From: Nocardia paucivorans NBRC 100373
GTDB taxonomy: Bacteria; Actinomycetota; Actinomycetes; Mycobacteriales; Mycobacteriaceae
Direction of reading: 5' to 3'
NCBI RefSeq assembly: GCF_000308675.1
Contig: NZ_BAGE01000124.1
Span: forward strand, 1-58,961
DNA: 58,961 nucleotides
Positions 19,014-27,279 of this stretch are shown piece by piece (within the stretch, counting starts at the first letter, position 1; each line of letters begins with the position of its first letter). The notes beneath the pieces are model-generated. The model was given only the letters and a program-made list of their open reading frames with translations, was not told the origin of the DNA and did not search any database. Made by a program: the position numbers and the translations under genes.

Positions 19014-19664
19014 ATGGTGGGTGCCGAGATGGATCTCGAGCGAGCTGTCGAGATCACCAGAACAGGAGACATCTGGTTGTTCCGTGGGTATTCCACGGCC
19101 GATCGGATGATCCGGATGACCACGAACAGCCCGGTCAACCACGTCGGCATGTCCGTTGTGATCGATGATCTGCCCGCGCTGATCTGGCATGCGGAACTCG
19201 GTCGCTCACTACCGGACATGTGGTCGGGCACCGCGCACCGCGGCGCCCAGTTGCACAATCTGCGCGACGCGGTGCTGGTCTGGGCGAACCGTTACGGTCA
19301 ACAGGCCTGGTTACGCCAGCTGGACCCACCGGCCACGCGGGAGATGGAGGACGGTGCGCTGCGTGCCATCGCCCGACTCGACGGCACCCCGTTCCCCTCC
19401 ACCGCCGCATTGGCCGCGCGCTGGTTCCGCGGCCGACTTCGGCTGCCGCGCCGCCGATCTCGACGGACCACCGCTCAGCGGGTGGAGAACGCCTACTGCG
19501 CCGAGATCGTGGCCGCCACCTACCAGGCGATGGGGCTGCTGCCGGACAACCGCAGCCCCGACTGGTACGACCCGGGCCGCTTCTGGAGCGGTGATCGTCT
19601 GCGGCTCACCGACGGTCATGTGCTCAGCGGTGAGATCGCGATCCGCGTACCGGCCGAGTCGTGA
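19014..19664 (+). CDS. YiiX/YebB-like NlpC/P60-superfamily cysteine hydrolase
   Basis: A 216-residue protein with the layout of permuted papain-like (YiiX type) hydrolases. The conserved His lies early in NHVGMS (about residue 41) and the Cys late in AYCAEIV (about residue 162). Family members are predicted amidases or acyl hydrolases acting on peptide, lipid or cell-wall substrates; the substrate here is unknown. No signal peptide is evident. A second in-frame ATG exists at 19029. The stop overlaps the GTG start of the M28 peptidase gene (GTGA), so the two are probably co-translated. The start is only 17 bp from the divergent small membrane protein gene. Confidence 0.75.
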   Translation: MVGAEMDLERAVEITRTGDIWLFRGYSTADRMIRMTTNSPVNHVGMSVVIDDLPALIWHAELGRSLPDMWSGTAHRGAQLHNLRDAVLVWANRYGQQAWLRQLDPPATREMEDGALRAIARLDGTPFPSTAALAARWFRGRLRLPRRRSRRTTAQRVENAYCAEIVAATYQAMGLLPDNRSPDWYDPGRFWSGDRLRLTDGHVLSGEIAIRVPAES

Positions 19665-21970
19665 TCCGGAAACCGACCGAGACGGTCCACCGTGTGGTCG
19701 CGGGTCTGCTGGTACTGCTGGTTCTCGCGAGTGCGGTGTGCTGGTCACTCCGCGCGGAGGGCAACGACCGGCCGCTGATTCCCGCGACGGTACCGGGACA
19801 GTTCAGTGCCGAACGGGCCCGCGCCCACCTGGATCGGTTCGCCACCGAACCACGGCCGCTGGGCAGCCCGGCAAGCGATCGGACGCGGGACTACATCGCC
19901 GCGCAACTGCGGTCGTCGGGTTTCACAGTGGAGAACATGCACGCGCTCGGTGCCCGATCCGCGAAGGGATCGGCGATTTTCGGCCGGGTCGACAATGTGA
20001 TCGCCACCCTTCCGGGGCGGGCGGCCACCGGAACCGTGCTCCTGGCCGCCCACTATGATTCCGCGGCCACGGGTCCGGGCGCCTCCGATGACGGCGCCGC
20101 GGTCGCCGCCATGCTGGAGGTCGCCCGATCGATCGGCGCGGACGGCGGATTACGCAACGATCTGGTGCTGCTGTTCACCGACGGCGAGGAGGACGGCCTG
20201 CTGGGCGCGGAGGCGTTCGTCCGCGAACATCCACTGGGCCGGGCGGGCGGTGTGGTGCTCAATTGGGAGGCCCGCGGGGTGAGCGGGCCATCGCTGATGT
20301 TCGAGACGTCCCCCGCCAATGCGGAACTGGTCTCGCTGTTCTCGAAGGCGGTGCCCGACCCCAGAGGCGACTCGTCGATGGTCGAGATCTACCGGTATCT
20401 GCCGAACGACACCGATTTCAGCCAATTCTCCGCCGCCGGCTTCGCCGGACTCAACTTCGCCTATATCGAGCAGCCGTCCTACTACCACACGGCCGGTGAT
20501 TCCCTGACCAATCTGGATCCGCGCAGCCTGCAGCATCACGGTGAGAACATGCTGTCGCTCACCCGCGCGCTCGGCGCGGCCGACCTACCCGCCCTGCGCT
20601 CCGATCGGGACGCCACCTATTTCCGATTCGGCACGGTGCCGGTCACCTACTCCAGCACGCCGGCCCGGCCGCTCGCGGCGCTGGCCGTGGCGCTCGTGGT
20701 GGCACTGGCCGTGCTCGCCCACCGGCGGGGCCGGGCGAGCGCGTCCCGGATGATGTGGGCGGCGGTGGCGGCGGCGCTTCCATTCGGTGTATCGATCGCA
20801 TCGGCCCAGGTGATCTGGCTGCTGATCGCGGCCCTGCGCCCGGATTACGCGATGATGAACGGACTGCTGTACCGCCCGTACTCCTACCAGGTCGCCATTG
20901 CCGCCCTGACCACGGCCGCGCTGCTCCTGTGGTATCTGCTGCTGCGCGCTCGTCTGGGGTCGGCCGCGCTCGTGACCGGGGCCCTCGTCTGGCCGGCCGG
21001 TGCGGGTGTGGTGTGCGCGGTGATCGCGCCCGGTGCGTCGTTCCTGTTCGTCCTGCCGACGCTGTTCGCCGCGGCCGGTGTGTTGGCGGCCATGCTTCCG
21101 GTGCGCCGGCCCGGATGGTCGGCGGTCTGCCTGGCGGCGGGGCTTTCGGTCTCCGCCGTAATGCTTCCCGTCATGGCACGCGGTTTGTTCACCGGGGTCG
21201 GGTTGGCATTCGGCGGCGCCGGCGCTGCCTGTCTGACCCTGTTCGGTCTGCTGCTACTTCCCGTCGTCGAACTGCTGTTGCCGGAGTCCACCATTACCCG
21301 TCGGGCCGTCGTGGTGGCCCCGATGCTCGCCGTGACGGTGGCGATCGCCTCGGTCGGTGCCGGTCTGGTCCTCGATACCGTCGATGCGGCACACCCGCGG
21401 CGTAGTCACCTCGCCTATGTGCTCGATGCCGATACCGGGGCAGCGCACTGGGTCAGCGGGGAACGCCATCCCACTACCTGGACCCGCGAATACCTCACCG
21501 GCCACGATCTCTCCGGACTTCCCCCGGGGTACACACGTGGTCCGTTGTGGACCGGGCGCGCCGAGCCGCTCGCCGTCGCGGGTCCCCGGCTCGCGATACG
21601 CCATCGCGAGGGGGACACCGTGACGGTGCACGTGGATTCTCCACGTTCGGCCGAGTCGCTGACCTTACGCATCGACCATCCGATCGATCTGGTCACCGCA
21701 AGCGTTCCCGGCACGGCACCGGTCACCGTGGCCGTTTCGGGGTCGCCCGCCCACACCTGGCCGGGTGAGATCCGTTTCCGCGATCTCCCGTCCGAAGGGG
21801 TCGAGCTCACCATACGCACCCCGGGCGCGCACCGGGTCCGCGTCACGGTGATCGATGAAACCCGTGATATCGCCGCCGCTCCCGGGTTCCGTCCTCGGCC
21901 CGAGGATGTCGTGGCCGCACCCCACGGCGACGGTGATCTGATAGCAGTGGCGCGAACCTACGAGATGTGA
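19661..21970 (+). CDS. Membrane-anchored M28-family metallopeptidase
   Basis: This 769-residue protein starts at a GTG that overlaps the preceding stop. It has an N-terminal anchor (about residues 12-30) and then an M28 aminopeptidase domain (about 45-320). Likely zinc ligands are the His of AAHYDS (~131), the Asp of GASDDGA, the Glu pair of DGEEDGLLG and the late His of YYHTAGD. The segment from ~335 to ~590 contains roughly eight hydrophobic helices, followed by a soluble C-terminal domain of ~170 residues. This arrangement (peptidase, then multi-pass membrane region) resembles eukaryotic ERMP1/Fxna and some actinobacterial relatives. It probably trims peptides at the outer face of the cytoplasmic membrane. 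The coupling to the YiiX-like hydrolase suggests a joint envelope function, which is inference. Confidence 0.85.
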   Translation: MIRKPTETVHRVVAGLLVLLVLASAVCWSLRAEGNDRPLIPATVPGQFSAERARAHLDRFATEPRPLGSPASDRTRDYIAAQLRSSGFTVENMHALGARSAKGSAIFGRVDNVIATLPGRAATGTVLLAAHYDSAATGPGASDDGAAVAAMLEVARSIGADGGLRNDLVLLFTDGEEDGLLGAEAFVREHPLGRAGGVVLNWEARGVSGPSLMFETSPANAELVSLFSKAVPDPRGDSSMVEIYRYLPNDTDFSQFSAAGFAGLNFAYIEQPSYYHTAGDSLTNLDPRSLQHHGENMLSLTRALGAADLPALRSDRDATYFRFGTVPVTYSSTPARPLAALAVALVVALAVLAHRRGRASASRMMWAAVAAALPFGVSIASAQVIWLLIAALRPDYAMMNGLLYRPYSYQVAIAALTTAALLLWYLLLRARLGSAALVTGALVWPAGAGVVCAVIAPGASFLFVLPTLFAAAGVLAAMLPVRRPGWSAVCLAAGLSVSAVMLPVMARGLFTGVGLAFGGAGAACLTLFGLLLLPVVELLLPESTITRRAVVVAPMLAVTVAIASVGAGLVLDTVDAAHPRRSHLAYVLDADTGAAHWVSGERHPTTWTREYLTGHDLSGLPPGYTRGPLWTGRAEPLAVAGPRLAIRHREGDTVTVHVDSPRSAESLTLRIDHPIDLVTASVPGTAPVTVAVSGSPAHTWPGEIRFRDLPSEGVELTIRTPGAHRVRVTVIDETRDIAAAPGFRPRPEDVVAAPHGDGDLIAVARTYEM

Positions 21971-22031
21971 TCCGTGAGCGGGTGGGCCCGCGATCGGTGA
22001 CCGTCCCCCAGACCGCTACCTGAGACCGCGG

Positions 22032-22952
22032 TCAGTAGCCGCGCTCGATATCGATGATCGCGCGCAGCGGTTCACCGGCGGCGAAACGTGCGACATTCTC
22101 CCGAACATGGTCGGCGAGCAGAGCGGTGAGACCGGAGGGTGGATTGGCGATATGAGGGGTGATGATGGCGTTCGGCAGCGTCCACAGCGGGTGGCCGTCC
22201 GGAAGCGGCTCGGGGTCGGTGACATCGAGCGCCGCGCCGCCGATGGAGCCCTCCCGCAGCGCCGAAACCAGGGCGTCGGTGTCGATCAGCGAGCCGCGGG
22301 CGATATTGACCACCCAGGCGGTCGACTTCATTCGACCCAGGGCGTCGGCATCGATCAGCCGTCGCGTCGCCGTCGTCGCGGGTGCCGCGATGACGAAATG
22401 ATCCGCGCGCGACCATATTTCCCGGATACGTTCGGCGGGTAATGTCTCGTTCGCGCCGGCGACCGGCGCACCCGACCTGGTTACGGCCAGTATTCGCGCA
22501 CCCAAGGCGGTGAGCTGCGGAATCATCGCACGGCCGATTCCTCCGCATCCGACGATGGCGGCGGTCGAGCCGTGCAGTGTGCCCACTCGGGGGTCGAATT
22601 CCGCTTTGCGCCACGACACGGCTCGTATCTGTTCGCCGAGGGCTCGCACCCCGGCAAGCAGGAGCAGCACGGCGTGTTCGGCGACGGTTCTCGCGTACGC
22701 ACCAGCCGCCGATGTCCACACCCGTCGGTTGTCGATGATCCCGGCGGCGAACCACGATTCCACTCCCGCGGACGGCAGCTGCACCCAACGTACGGTGTCG
22801 GGTAGATCGATGGGAAAGGAGTCGATCCCCCCGGCCCACACCACGGCTTCCGCTTCGGTCCAGGGGACCAGTTGTCCGCCGGCTCGTTCGATACCACGGG
22901 CGAGATGGGGGTCGAACCGGGGGCCGAGGTGGATGAGTGGGGTGCGGGGCAT
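22032..22952 (-). CDS. D-isomer-specific 2-hydroxyacid dehydrogenase
   Basis: A 306-residue NAD(P)-dependent dehydrogenase of the D-2-hydroxyacid family, reducing a 2-keto acid or oxidising the matching D-hydroxy acid. Visible are the dinucleotide loop VGCGGIGRAM (~132), the catalytic Arg in ARGSLIDTDAL (~219), the Glu in DVTDPEPLP (~246) and the catalytic His in TPHIANPP (~265). The frame stays open 88 codons further upstream, but that stretch has no family similarity, and the ATG at 22952 directly precedes the conserved N-terminal MPRTPLIHLG strand. The substrate cannot be read from the sequence. It stands alone on its strand. Confidence 0.9.
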   Translation of the reverse strand: MPRTPLIHLGPRFDPHLARGIERAGGQLVPWTEAEAVVWAGGIDSFPIDLPDTVRWVQLPSAGVESWFAAGIIDNRRVWTSAAGAYARTVAEHAVLLLLAGVRALGEQIRAVSWRKAEFDPRVGTLHGSTAAIVGCGGIGRAMIPQLTALGARILAVTRSGAPVAGANETLPAERIREIWSRADHFVIAAPATTATRRLIDADALGRMKSTAWVVNIARGSLIDTDALVSALREGSIGGAALDVTDPEPLPDGHPLWTLPNAIITPHIANPPSGLTALLADHVRENVARFAAGEPLRAIIDIERGY

Positions 22953-23075
22953 CGGGTCTCTCGTTTCCTGGTGTGTCGTATGCGTCGACCCACCGTATGT
23001 CGGGACAGCGGTCGATGGCATCGCCCGATCGGAGTCGGTTCCCCTCTCGGTCCGTATCCGCGACCGTGCCGGAGG

Positions 23076-23102
23076 GAGCCGGTGGCCGCTGGCCACCGGC
23101 TC
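23076..23102. terminator. Perfect 12-bp hairpin upstream of the dehydrogenase gene
   Basis: GAGCCGGTGGCC, loop GCT, then GGCCACCGGCTC: a perfect 12-bp stem with a 3-nt loop and no U-tract on either strand. It lies in a stretch (22953-23548) where I see no convincing gene. It could end transcripts from either side or act in the dehydrogenase leader. Confidence 0.4.
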
Positions 23103-23548
23103 TATCGTCACGGTGATCGCGATATCGACCGAAATCGGGTCGGCGAGTGGTTCCGATGGCTCGTCTTCCCCTCCTCTCGTCCGGACAAGCGTTGCTCGGA
23201 GCGGCTTGTCGCGCACCCGATTTCCGAATACTCCGCTCCGGTGCGTTGGGATATGGGAGGACGCTGCGCATTACGTCGGTGCGAGCCCGGAGGGTATCGA
23301 TCTCGTTGACCTGAAACGAGTTCCGGGAATGCTCGTGATCGAATAAAAGGAGATGTATCCAAATATCATACCGCGCAATGAATTAGGCAATCGATCCGTT
23401 TTCATGTGGAAATATCGATGTGCCGATCAGGTGTCGGTGGAGCGAAACAACGGTGATGTCGGTTCATTGCTCCCGGGTGGAGTGCTCGGATTCGGCAAGG
23501 GTCGTTGTCGTCGGCCGGATCAATGGCAAAGTAGCTGGTAGATCCATG

Positions 23549-23588
23549 GAAAAGGCGATCCGCCGGGAGTTGTCCCGGCGGATCGCCT
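23549..23588 (-). terminator. Strong intrinsic terminator of the 32-residue peptide gene
   Basis: A perfect 16-bp stem (AGGCGATCCGCCGGGA and its complement) with a 4-nt loop. On the minus strand TTTT follows at 23552-23549. It begins 43 bases after the peptide stop codon. It is among the strongest hairpins in the window. Confidence 0.85.
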
Positions 23589-23631
23589 CGTGTGGTCTCT
23601 GTGCCGATCTACGTATTGCCCGCCCTACGTA

Positions 23632-23730
23632 TTACTCGGCGGAAAAGCTCGACAGCACGCCGATGCCGCCGAAAATGTCACCCAATGCGCTCAGGATGTC
23701 CGCGAGGCTGCCCAGATCCACTGATCCCAT
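23632..23730 (-). CDS. 32-residue acidic amphipathic peptide, possibly porin-like
   Basis: This short gene starts at ATG 23730 with a near-perfect AGGAG (23742-23738) seven bases upstream and ends in TAA. A 16-bp terminator hairpin follows. The peptide begins MGSVDLGSLADILSALG and has no Lys, Arg, His, Cys or Trp. It carries Asp5, Asp11, Asp18 and Glu32, so it is clearly acidic. Leu6, Leu9, Leu13, Leu16, Phe20 and Ile23 form an unbroken 3-4-3-4-3 stripe, giving one amphipathic helix followed by a Ser/Gly-rich tail. Corynebacterial PorA and PorH are similarly tiny acidic helical outer-membrane channel peptides without signal sequences. The likeness is in character only; I see no alignable motif. 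A secreted or signalling peptide is also possible. Confidence 0.6.
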   Translation of the reverse strand: MGSVDLGSLADILSALGDIFGGIGVLSSFSAE

Positions 23731-24107
23731 GTTTCCACTCCTGTTGTATGTGTTTGCGCACGACGTCTTTACGCCGTCACATACTTTGGTAATTCCGTGA
23801 TCTGAACGTTATTGTCGAGTTTTGTTAACTCGGCCTGATAAATGGGTGAACAGGAGCTGAACCGGCAGCGATGGAAGAGAAAATTATCCTGGATTTAAAA
23901 TTACAGGCCTGTGAGGCGGGTCAATTTGTGTCCACGCTCACAGTGAATTTGTAATTCTCGTTCCGGTGATGTGTTCTTCGGTGAATGCGGATATCGAGAT
24001 GTCCGGCCGGATCGGCCTTCCCGGATCGGTGGCTCGGCCCCGACCGGGGATGGTCGGGGCCGATGCGTCCCGGGTGGGGGTGCGAACTCGCGATGTGAGG
24101 ACTGGCT
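23731..24107. promoter_or_regulatory. AT-rich intergenic region with two inverted repeats
   Basis: 377 bp without a gene and much more AT-rich than the surroundings, as expected for the control region of the short peptide gene. An inverted repeat GTATGTG (23746-23752) / CACATAC (23778-23784) brackets its 5' leader. A second hairpin, GCCCCGACC (24037-24045) / GGTCGGGGC (24052-24060) with a 6-nt loop, lies just beyond the stop of the next minus-strand gene and could terminate it. Confidence 0.45.
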
Positions 24108-24581
24108 TCAGCGTGGCCGTTGAGTCATATCGCGGTTGGCGGTGGGCGCTTCGATGCTGATGGGCATGCGGAGTTCGGCCAGATACCACAGGGCGAATTG
24201 GCGGAGGAACTCGTCGAACAGCCAGTAGGCCTCCTGTGCGGGTGGGGCGATGGTGAGAATGCCTTCGCGGACGGCGACGAACGGGCCCCAGCTCAGGCGG
24301 AGCAGGGGATCCCAGATCGGTTCGCGGGCGATGCCCAGTCCGTCGGCGATGGGATCGCCGAGGAGGAAGCGGGTGAACGCGCCCGGTACAGGGTTGCTCA
24401 GGATCGCCAGATCCAGGTTGGTGCCCAATCGCAGGAGTCGGTCGGCGAGCCGGGCGCCGACTCCTGCGGTGACCACGTCCGCGGCACCGCCCGGGCCCGC
24501 CCCGGGGTTATCGCCGCCAATGCCCCACCGCCCCGGCCACTCCGTAATACCGCGCGCCTGTCCGAACTGTCCAGGACCCAT
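24108..24581 (-). CDS. Hypothetical protein, unrecognised
   Basis: A 157-residue protein of no family I recognise. The first ~30 residues are Gly/Pro-rich. The remainder looks folded, with hydrophobic segments around LADRLLRLGTNLDLAIL and a Trp-rich C-terminal helix (FALWYLAELRMPI). The start is uncertain: ATG 24581 has GAGGAG but only two bases away, GTG 24584 is adjacent, and the frame is open far upstream. There are no clear transmembrane segments. It is divergent from the RsbQ-like gene, 213 bp away. The coding call rests on reading-frame composition only. Confidence 0.5.
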   Translation of the reverse strand: MGPGQFGQARGITEWPGRWGIGGDNPGAGPGGAADVVTAGVGARLADRLLRLGTNLDLAILSNPVPGAFTRFLLGDPIADGLGIAREPIWDPLLRLSWGPFVAVREGILTIAPPAQEAYWLFDEFLRQFALWYLAELRMPISIEAPTANRDMTQRPR

Positions 24582-24794
24582 CACTCCTCGTCGAGCTCGG
24601 ATACCACCGATGGCCGTGGTGGCGGCGCCGCCACGAACGGTCACCCGGGCGCACCCATCGAGACGGGCGGAAACGGTTCCGCGGTGGGTGTCCCGAGTCG
24701 CATTCGTAAGGCCATACCGGTACGCACCCATCGATCTGCCTGCGAGAACGAAGAGAAAACGAACCTCGGCGTCGGTTTCTGTCAGGATGGGAGT

Positions 24795-25604
24795 GTGAGC
24801 GACGTGATGAGCAGGAACCGTGTGGTGGTCTCGGGGCAGGCCGATGCGCCGGTGGTGGTGCTGGCCCATGGGTTCGGCTGTGATCAAGGCCTGTGGCGGC
24901 TGGTGGCGCCGATATTGGCCGAACGGTTCACGGTGGTGCTGTTCGATCACGTGGGCTCCGGGGGGTCGGATCTGTCGGCCTGGACCCCCGAGCGGTATTC
25001 GACGATGGAGGGTTACGCCGAGGACATTCGACAGGTGTGCCGAGCGGTGGGTTCGGGGCCGGTGGTCCTGGTCGGGCATTCGGTTGCGGCGATGATGGGC
25101 GTCCTGGCCGCCGGGGCGGAACCGGAACTCTTCCAGGGATTGGTGTTGCTGGCGCCGAGCCCGTGCTTCCTCGACGACCCCGACACCGGGTATCGCGGCG
25201 GATTCAGCGCCGCCGACATCGATGAACTGCTCGAGTCACTGGATGCCAACTACCTGGGATGGTCGGGAGCGATGGCGCCGGTGATCATGGGCAATCCGGA
25301 TCGTCCCGAGCTGGCGCAGGAGCTGGAGAACAGTTTCTGCCGCACCGACCCCGAGATCGCGCGGGTGTTCGCCCGCGTGACCTTTCTCTCCGACAACCGG
25401 GAAGATCTGTCGGCGGTGAAGGTGCCGACCCTGGTGGCCCAATGCTCGAACGACGCGATCGCGCCGCCGGAGGTGGGGGAATTCGTTCATGCCAACATTG
25501 CCGGCAGCCGATTGGTGACCTTGAACGCGACCGGGCACTGCCCCCAGCTGGCCGCTCCCGAGGAGACCGCCGAGGCGATCACCGAGTTCGTGCGTAGTCT
25601 GTGA
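24795..25604 (+). CDS. rsbQ: RsbQ-like alpha/beta hydrolase, energy-stress sensor partner
   Basis: A 269-residue alpha/beta hydrolase, the same length as Bacillus subtilis RsbQ. The triad is Ser in VGHSVAAMM (~97), Asp in CSNDAIAPP and His in TGHCPQLAAP; the oxyanion region is HGFGCDQGLW. In B. subtilis, RsbQ binds a hydrophobic ligand and is needed to activate the phosphatase RsbP in the energy branch of the sigma-B response. Plant KAI2/D14 receptors belong to the same family. The start is GTG 24795, with AGGA seven bases upstream. A long in-frame opening further upstream lacks family similarity. The stop overlaps the next gene (GTGA), and that gene encodes an RsbP-type phosphatase, so the assignment is well supported by context. 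Confidence 0.9.
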   Translation: MSDVMSRNRVVVSGQADAPVVVLAHGFGCDQGLWRLVAPILAERFTVVLFDHVGSGGSDLSAWTPERYSTMEGYAEDIRQVCRAVGSGPVVLVGHSVAAMMGVLAAGAEPELFQGLVLLAPSPCFLDDPDTGYRGGFSAADIDELLESLDANYLGWSGAMAPVIMGNPDRPELAQELENSFCRTDPEIARVFARVTFLSDNREDLSAVKVPTLVAQCSNDAIAPPEVGEFVHANIAGSRLVTLNATGHCPQLAAPEETAEAITEFVRSL

Positions 25605-26851
25605 TGATGTGCCGCGCGAGTGGGTCGGATTCCGATCGTTTCGGATTCGAGTCCGGCGACCCGGGCCGTCGCGCGGAGTTCGCGGCGCTGTTGGAGGACG
25701 ACGTCGAGGATCTGTACGAGAACGCGCCCTGCGGCTATCTGTCGACGATGCTGGACGGACGCATCGTGAAGATCAATGCCACCCTGTTGGGCTGGCTCGG
25801 GTATCGGTGCGAGGAGGTGGTGGGCCGGCGCTGTTTCAACGATCTGCTCACCGTCGGTGGGCGGCTGTACCACGAAACCCATTTCGCACCGCTGCTGCGG
25901 ATGCAGGGCCAGATCAGCGGTATCGCCCTCGAACTCCGGGCGGCCGATGGCTCCCGGCTGCCCGTCCTGGTGACCTCCACGGTGAAGGCCTCGTCGGATG
26001 GGCAGCCGCTGCTGGTTCGGACCACGATATTCGATGCCCGGGAGCGTCGTGCCTACGAAACCGAGTTGCTGCGCGCCCGCCGGGAGGTAGAACGCGACCG
26101 GGAGCGGCTGCATCGGTTGAACACCACCCTCCAGCGCACCCTGCTGCCCTCGGCGCTCGAATCCATCGAGGGCATGGACGTCGCCGCGCACTACCACGTC
26201 GCTTCCGCCGACGAGGTCGGTGGAGACTTCTACGATCTGTTTCCCATTTCCGCCGGCGCGTGGGGGTGCTTCCTGGGTGACGTCTGTGGTAAAGGGGCCA
26301 CCGCCGCCACGATCACCTCCCTGGCCCGGTACACGCTTCGCGGGGCCGCGGTCCACGATCCCGATCCCGCCGCGGTCCTGACCCATCTCAACACCGTCAT
26401 GGTGCGGGATCGCCAACCCGGAACCCTTCGCTTCTGCACCGTGCTCTACGGACTGCTCACCCTCGACCTCGAGTCGGAGCAGCCGCATGCCACCGTGACC
26501 ATGGCCTCCGGCGGACACCCCCCGGCATTGCTCCTGGGTGGTGACGGTACCGCCGAATACCTACCGACCCCGGGCGGACAATTGATCGGAGTGTTCCCCG
26601 GCGCGGATATCGTGACCATCACCTTCGACCTGCATCCCGGCGATACGCTGTTGCTCTACACCGACGGCGTCACCGAGGCCCGCACCACCGACGGGTTCTA
26701 CGGGGAATCGGCCCTTCTCGACTTCGGTCGCGCGCTGGCTCCGGCTTCGGCCACCGAGACGATTGCCGCGTTCCGGGAACTGCTCGTCTCCTTCGGTGAC
26801 GACGTCACCGACGACACCGCGTTACTGGCCCTCCATCTGCTGCCTCGGTGA
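25601..26851 (+). CDS. rsbP: RsbP-like PAS-PP2C (SpoIIE-type) serine phosphatase
   Basis: A 416-residue protein. The PAS domain (~40-150) contains APCGYLSTMLDGRIV and an LYHETHFAPLLRMQ segment typical of RsbP relatives. A short coiled-coil linker follows (~150-180) and then a PP2C/SpoIIE catalytic domain (~190-415). Metal-binding acidic sites are visible in GGDFYDLF, LGDVCGKG, YTDGVTEA and the terminal DDTALL; SGGHPPALL is also present. Expected role: dephosphorylation of an anti-anti-sigma factor, releasing an alternative sigma factor under energy or redox stress. No anti-sigma or STAS gene is adjacent. Three start codons are stacked (25601, 25604, 25607). GTG 25601 overlaps the RsbQ stop, pointing to coupled translation. 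Confidence 0.9.
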   Translation: MMMCRASGSDSDRFGFESGDPGRRAEFAALLEDDVEDLYENAPCGYLSTMLDGRIVKINATLLGWLGYRCEEVVGRRCFNDLLTVGGRLYHETHFAPLLRMQGQISGIALELRAADGSRLPVLVTSTVKASSDGQPLLVRTTIFDARERRAYETELLRARREVERDRERLHRLNTTLQRTLLPSALESIEGMDVAAHYHVASADEVGGDFYDLFPISAGAWGCFLGDVCGKGATAATITSLARYTLRGAAVHDPDPAAVLTHLNTVMVRDRQPGTLRFCTVLYGLLTLDLESEQPHATVTMASGGHPPALLLGGDGTAEYLPTPGGQLIGVFPGADIVTITFDLHPGDTLLLYTDGVTEARTTDGFYGESALLDFGRALAPASATETIAAFRELLVSFGDDVTDDTALLALHLLPR

Positions 26852-26882
26852 GATCACCCGATCCGCGCGGGTGCGGGTGATC
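26852..26882. terminator. Hairpin between convergent rsbP and the conservon
   Basis: GATCACCCG (26852-26860) pairs perfectly with CGGGTGATC (26874-26882) around a 13-nt GC-rich loop that can fold further. It starts at the base after the rsbP stop and a T-rich stretch follows on the plus strand. Confidence 0.6.
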
Positions 26883-26904
26883 GCGGTTTCTCCGGCGGCT
26901 CGGA

Positions 26905-27279
26905 TCATCCTCCACGCAAACTGTTCGCGATCATCTGCAGCAGCCCGAGATCGGCGGCGTCGTTCGTGGCCTCGACCGGAGCGCGGACCACCAGCCGGCC
27001 GTCATCGATCAGATCCCCGATGAGGACCTTGGTCAGCGTGAGCGGGAGACGCAGCTGCGCCGAAATCTCCGCTACCGATTGCGGAGAACGGCACAGCCGG
27101 ATGATGTCGAGATACTCGGGTTCGGTTCGCCGTGGAGCGAATCCGGCTCTGGCGTCGACAACCATGGTGTCCAGGCTCAGGTCCGAACGGGTGCGACCCC
27201 GGCCGCGGGTCAACGCGTAGAGGCGTACGACGGGGCCGGCGTCCTCCTCGTTCCACGGGTCGGTGCGCGGATCTTTCAC
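26905..27279 (-). CDS. cvnC: DUF742 protein, conservon component C
   Basis: A 124-residue DUF742 protein. Its N-terminal half is variable (VVRLYALTRGRGRT) and its C-terminal half is winged-helix-like (SVAEISAQLRLPLTLTKVLIGDLIDDG). In Streptomyces conservons the order is CvnA (sensor kinase), CvnB (Roadblock), CvnC (DUF742), CvnD (GTPase), thought to act as a membrane complex resembling a G-protein switch. Its ATG overlaps the cvnB stop (ATGA). No GTPase gene follows: the next gene is rsbP on the opposite strand, beyond a hairpin. Confidence 0.9.
   Translation of the reverse strand: MKDPRTDPWNEEDAGPVVRLYALTRGRGRTRSDLSLDTMVVDARAGFAPRRTEPEYLDIIRLCRSPQSVAEISAQLRLPLTLTKVLIGDLIDDGRLVVRAPVEATNDAADLGLLQMIANSLRGG

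Noticed and set aside
22510..23346. Plus-strand open frame of 278 codons antisense to the dehydrogenase gene
   Set aside because: The composition is low-complexity Ser/Arg/Pro, it runs antisense to a clear dehydrogenase gene, and it matches no family.
23353..23541. Plus-strand 62-codon frame after an AAGGAG
   Set aside because: AAGGAG abuts the ATG with no spacer, the translation has no protein-like pattern, and it would run into the terminator of the opposite-strand peptide gene.
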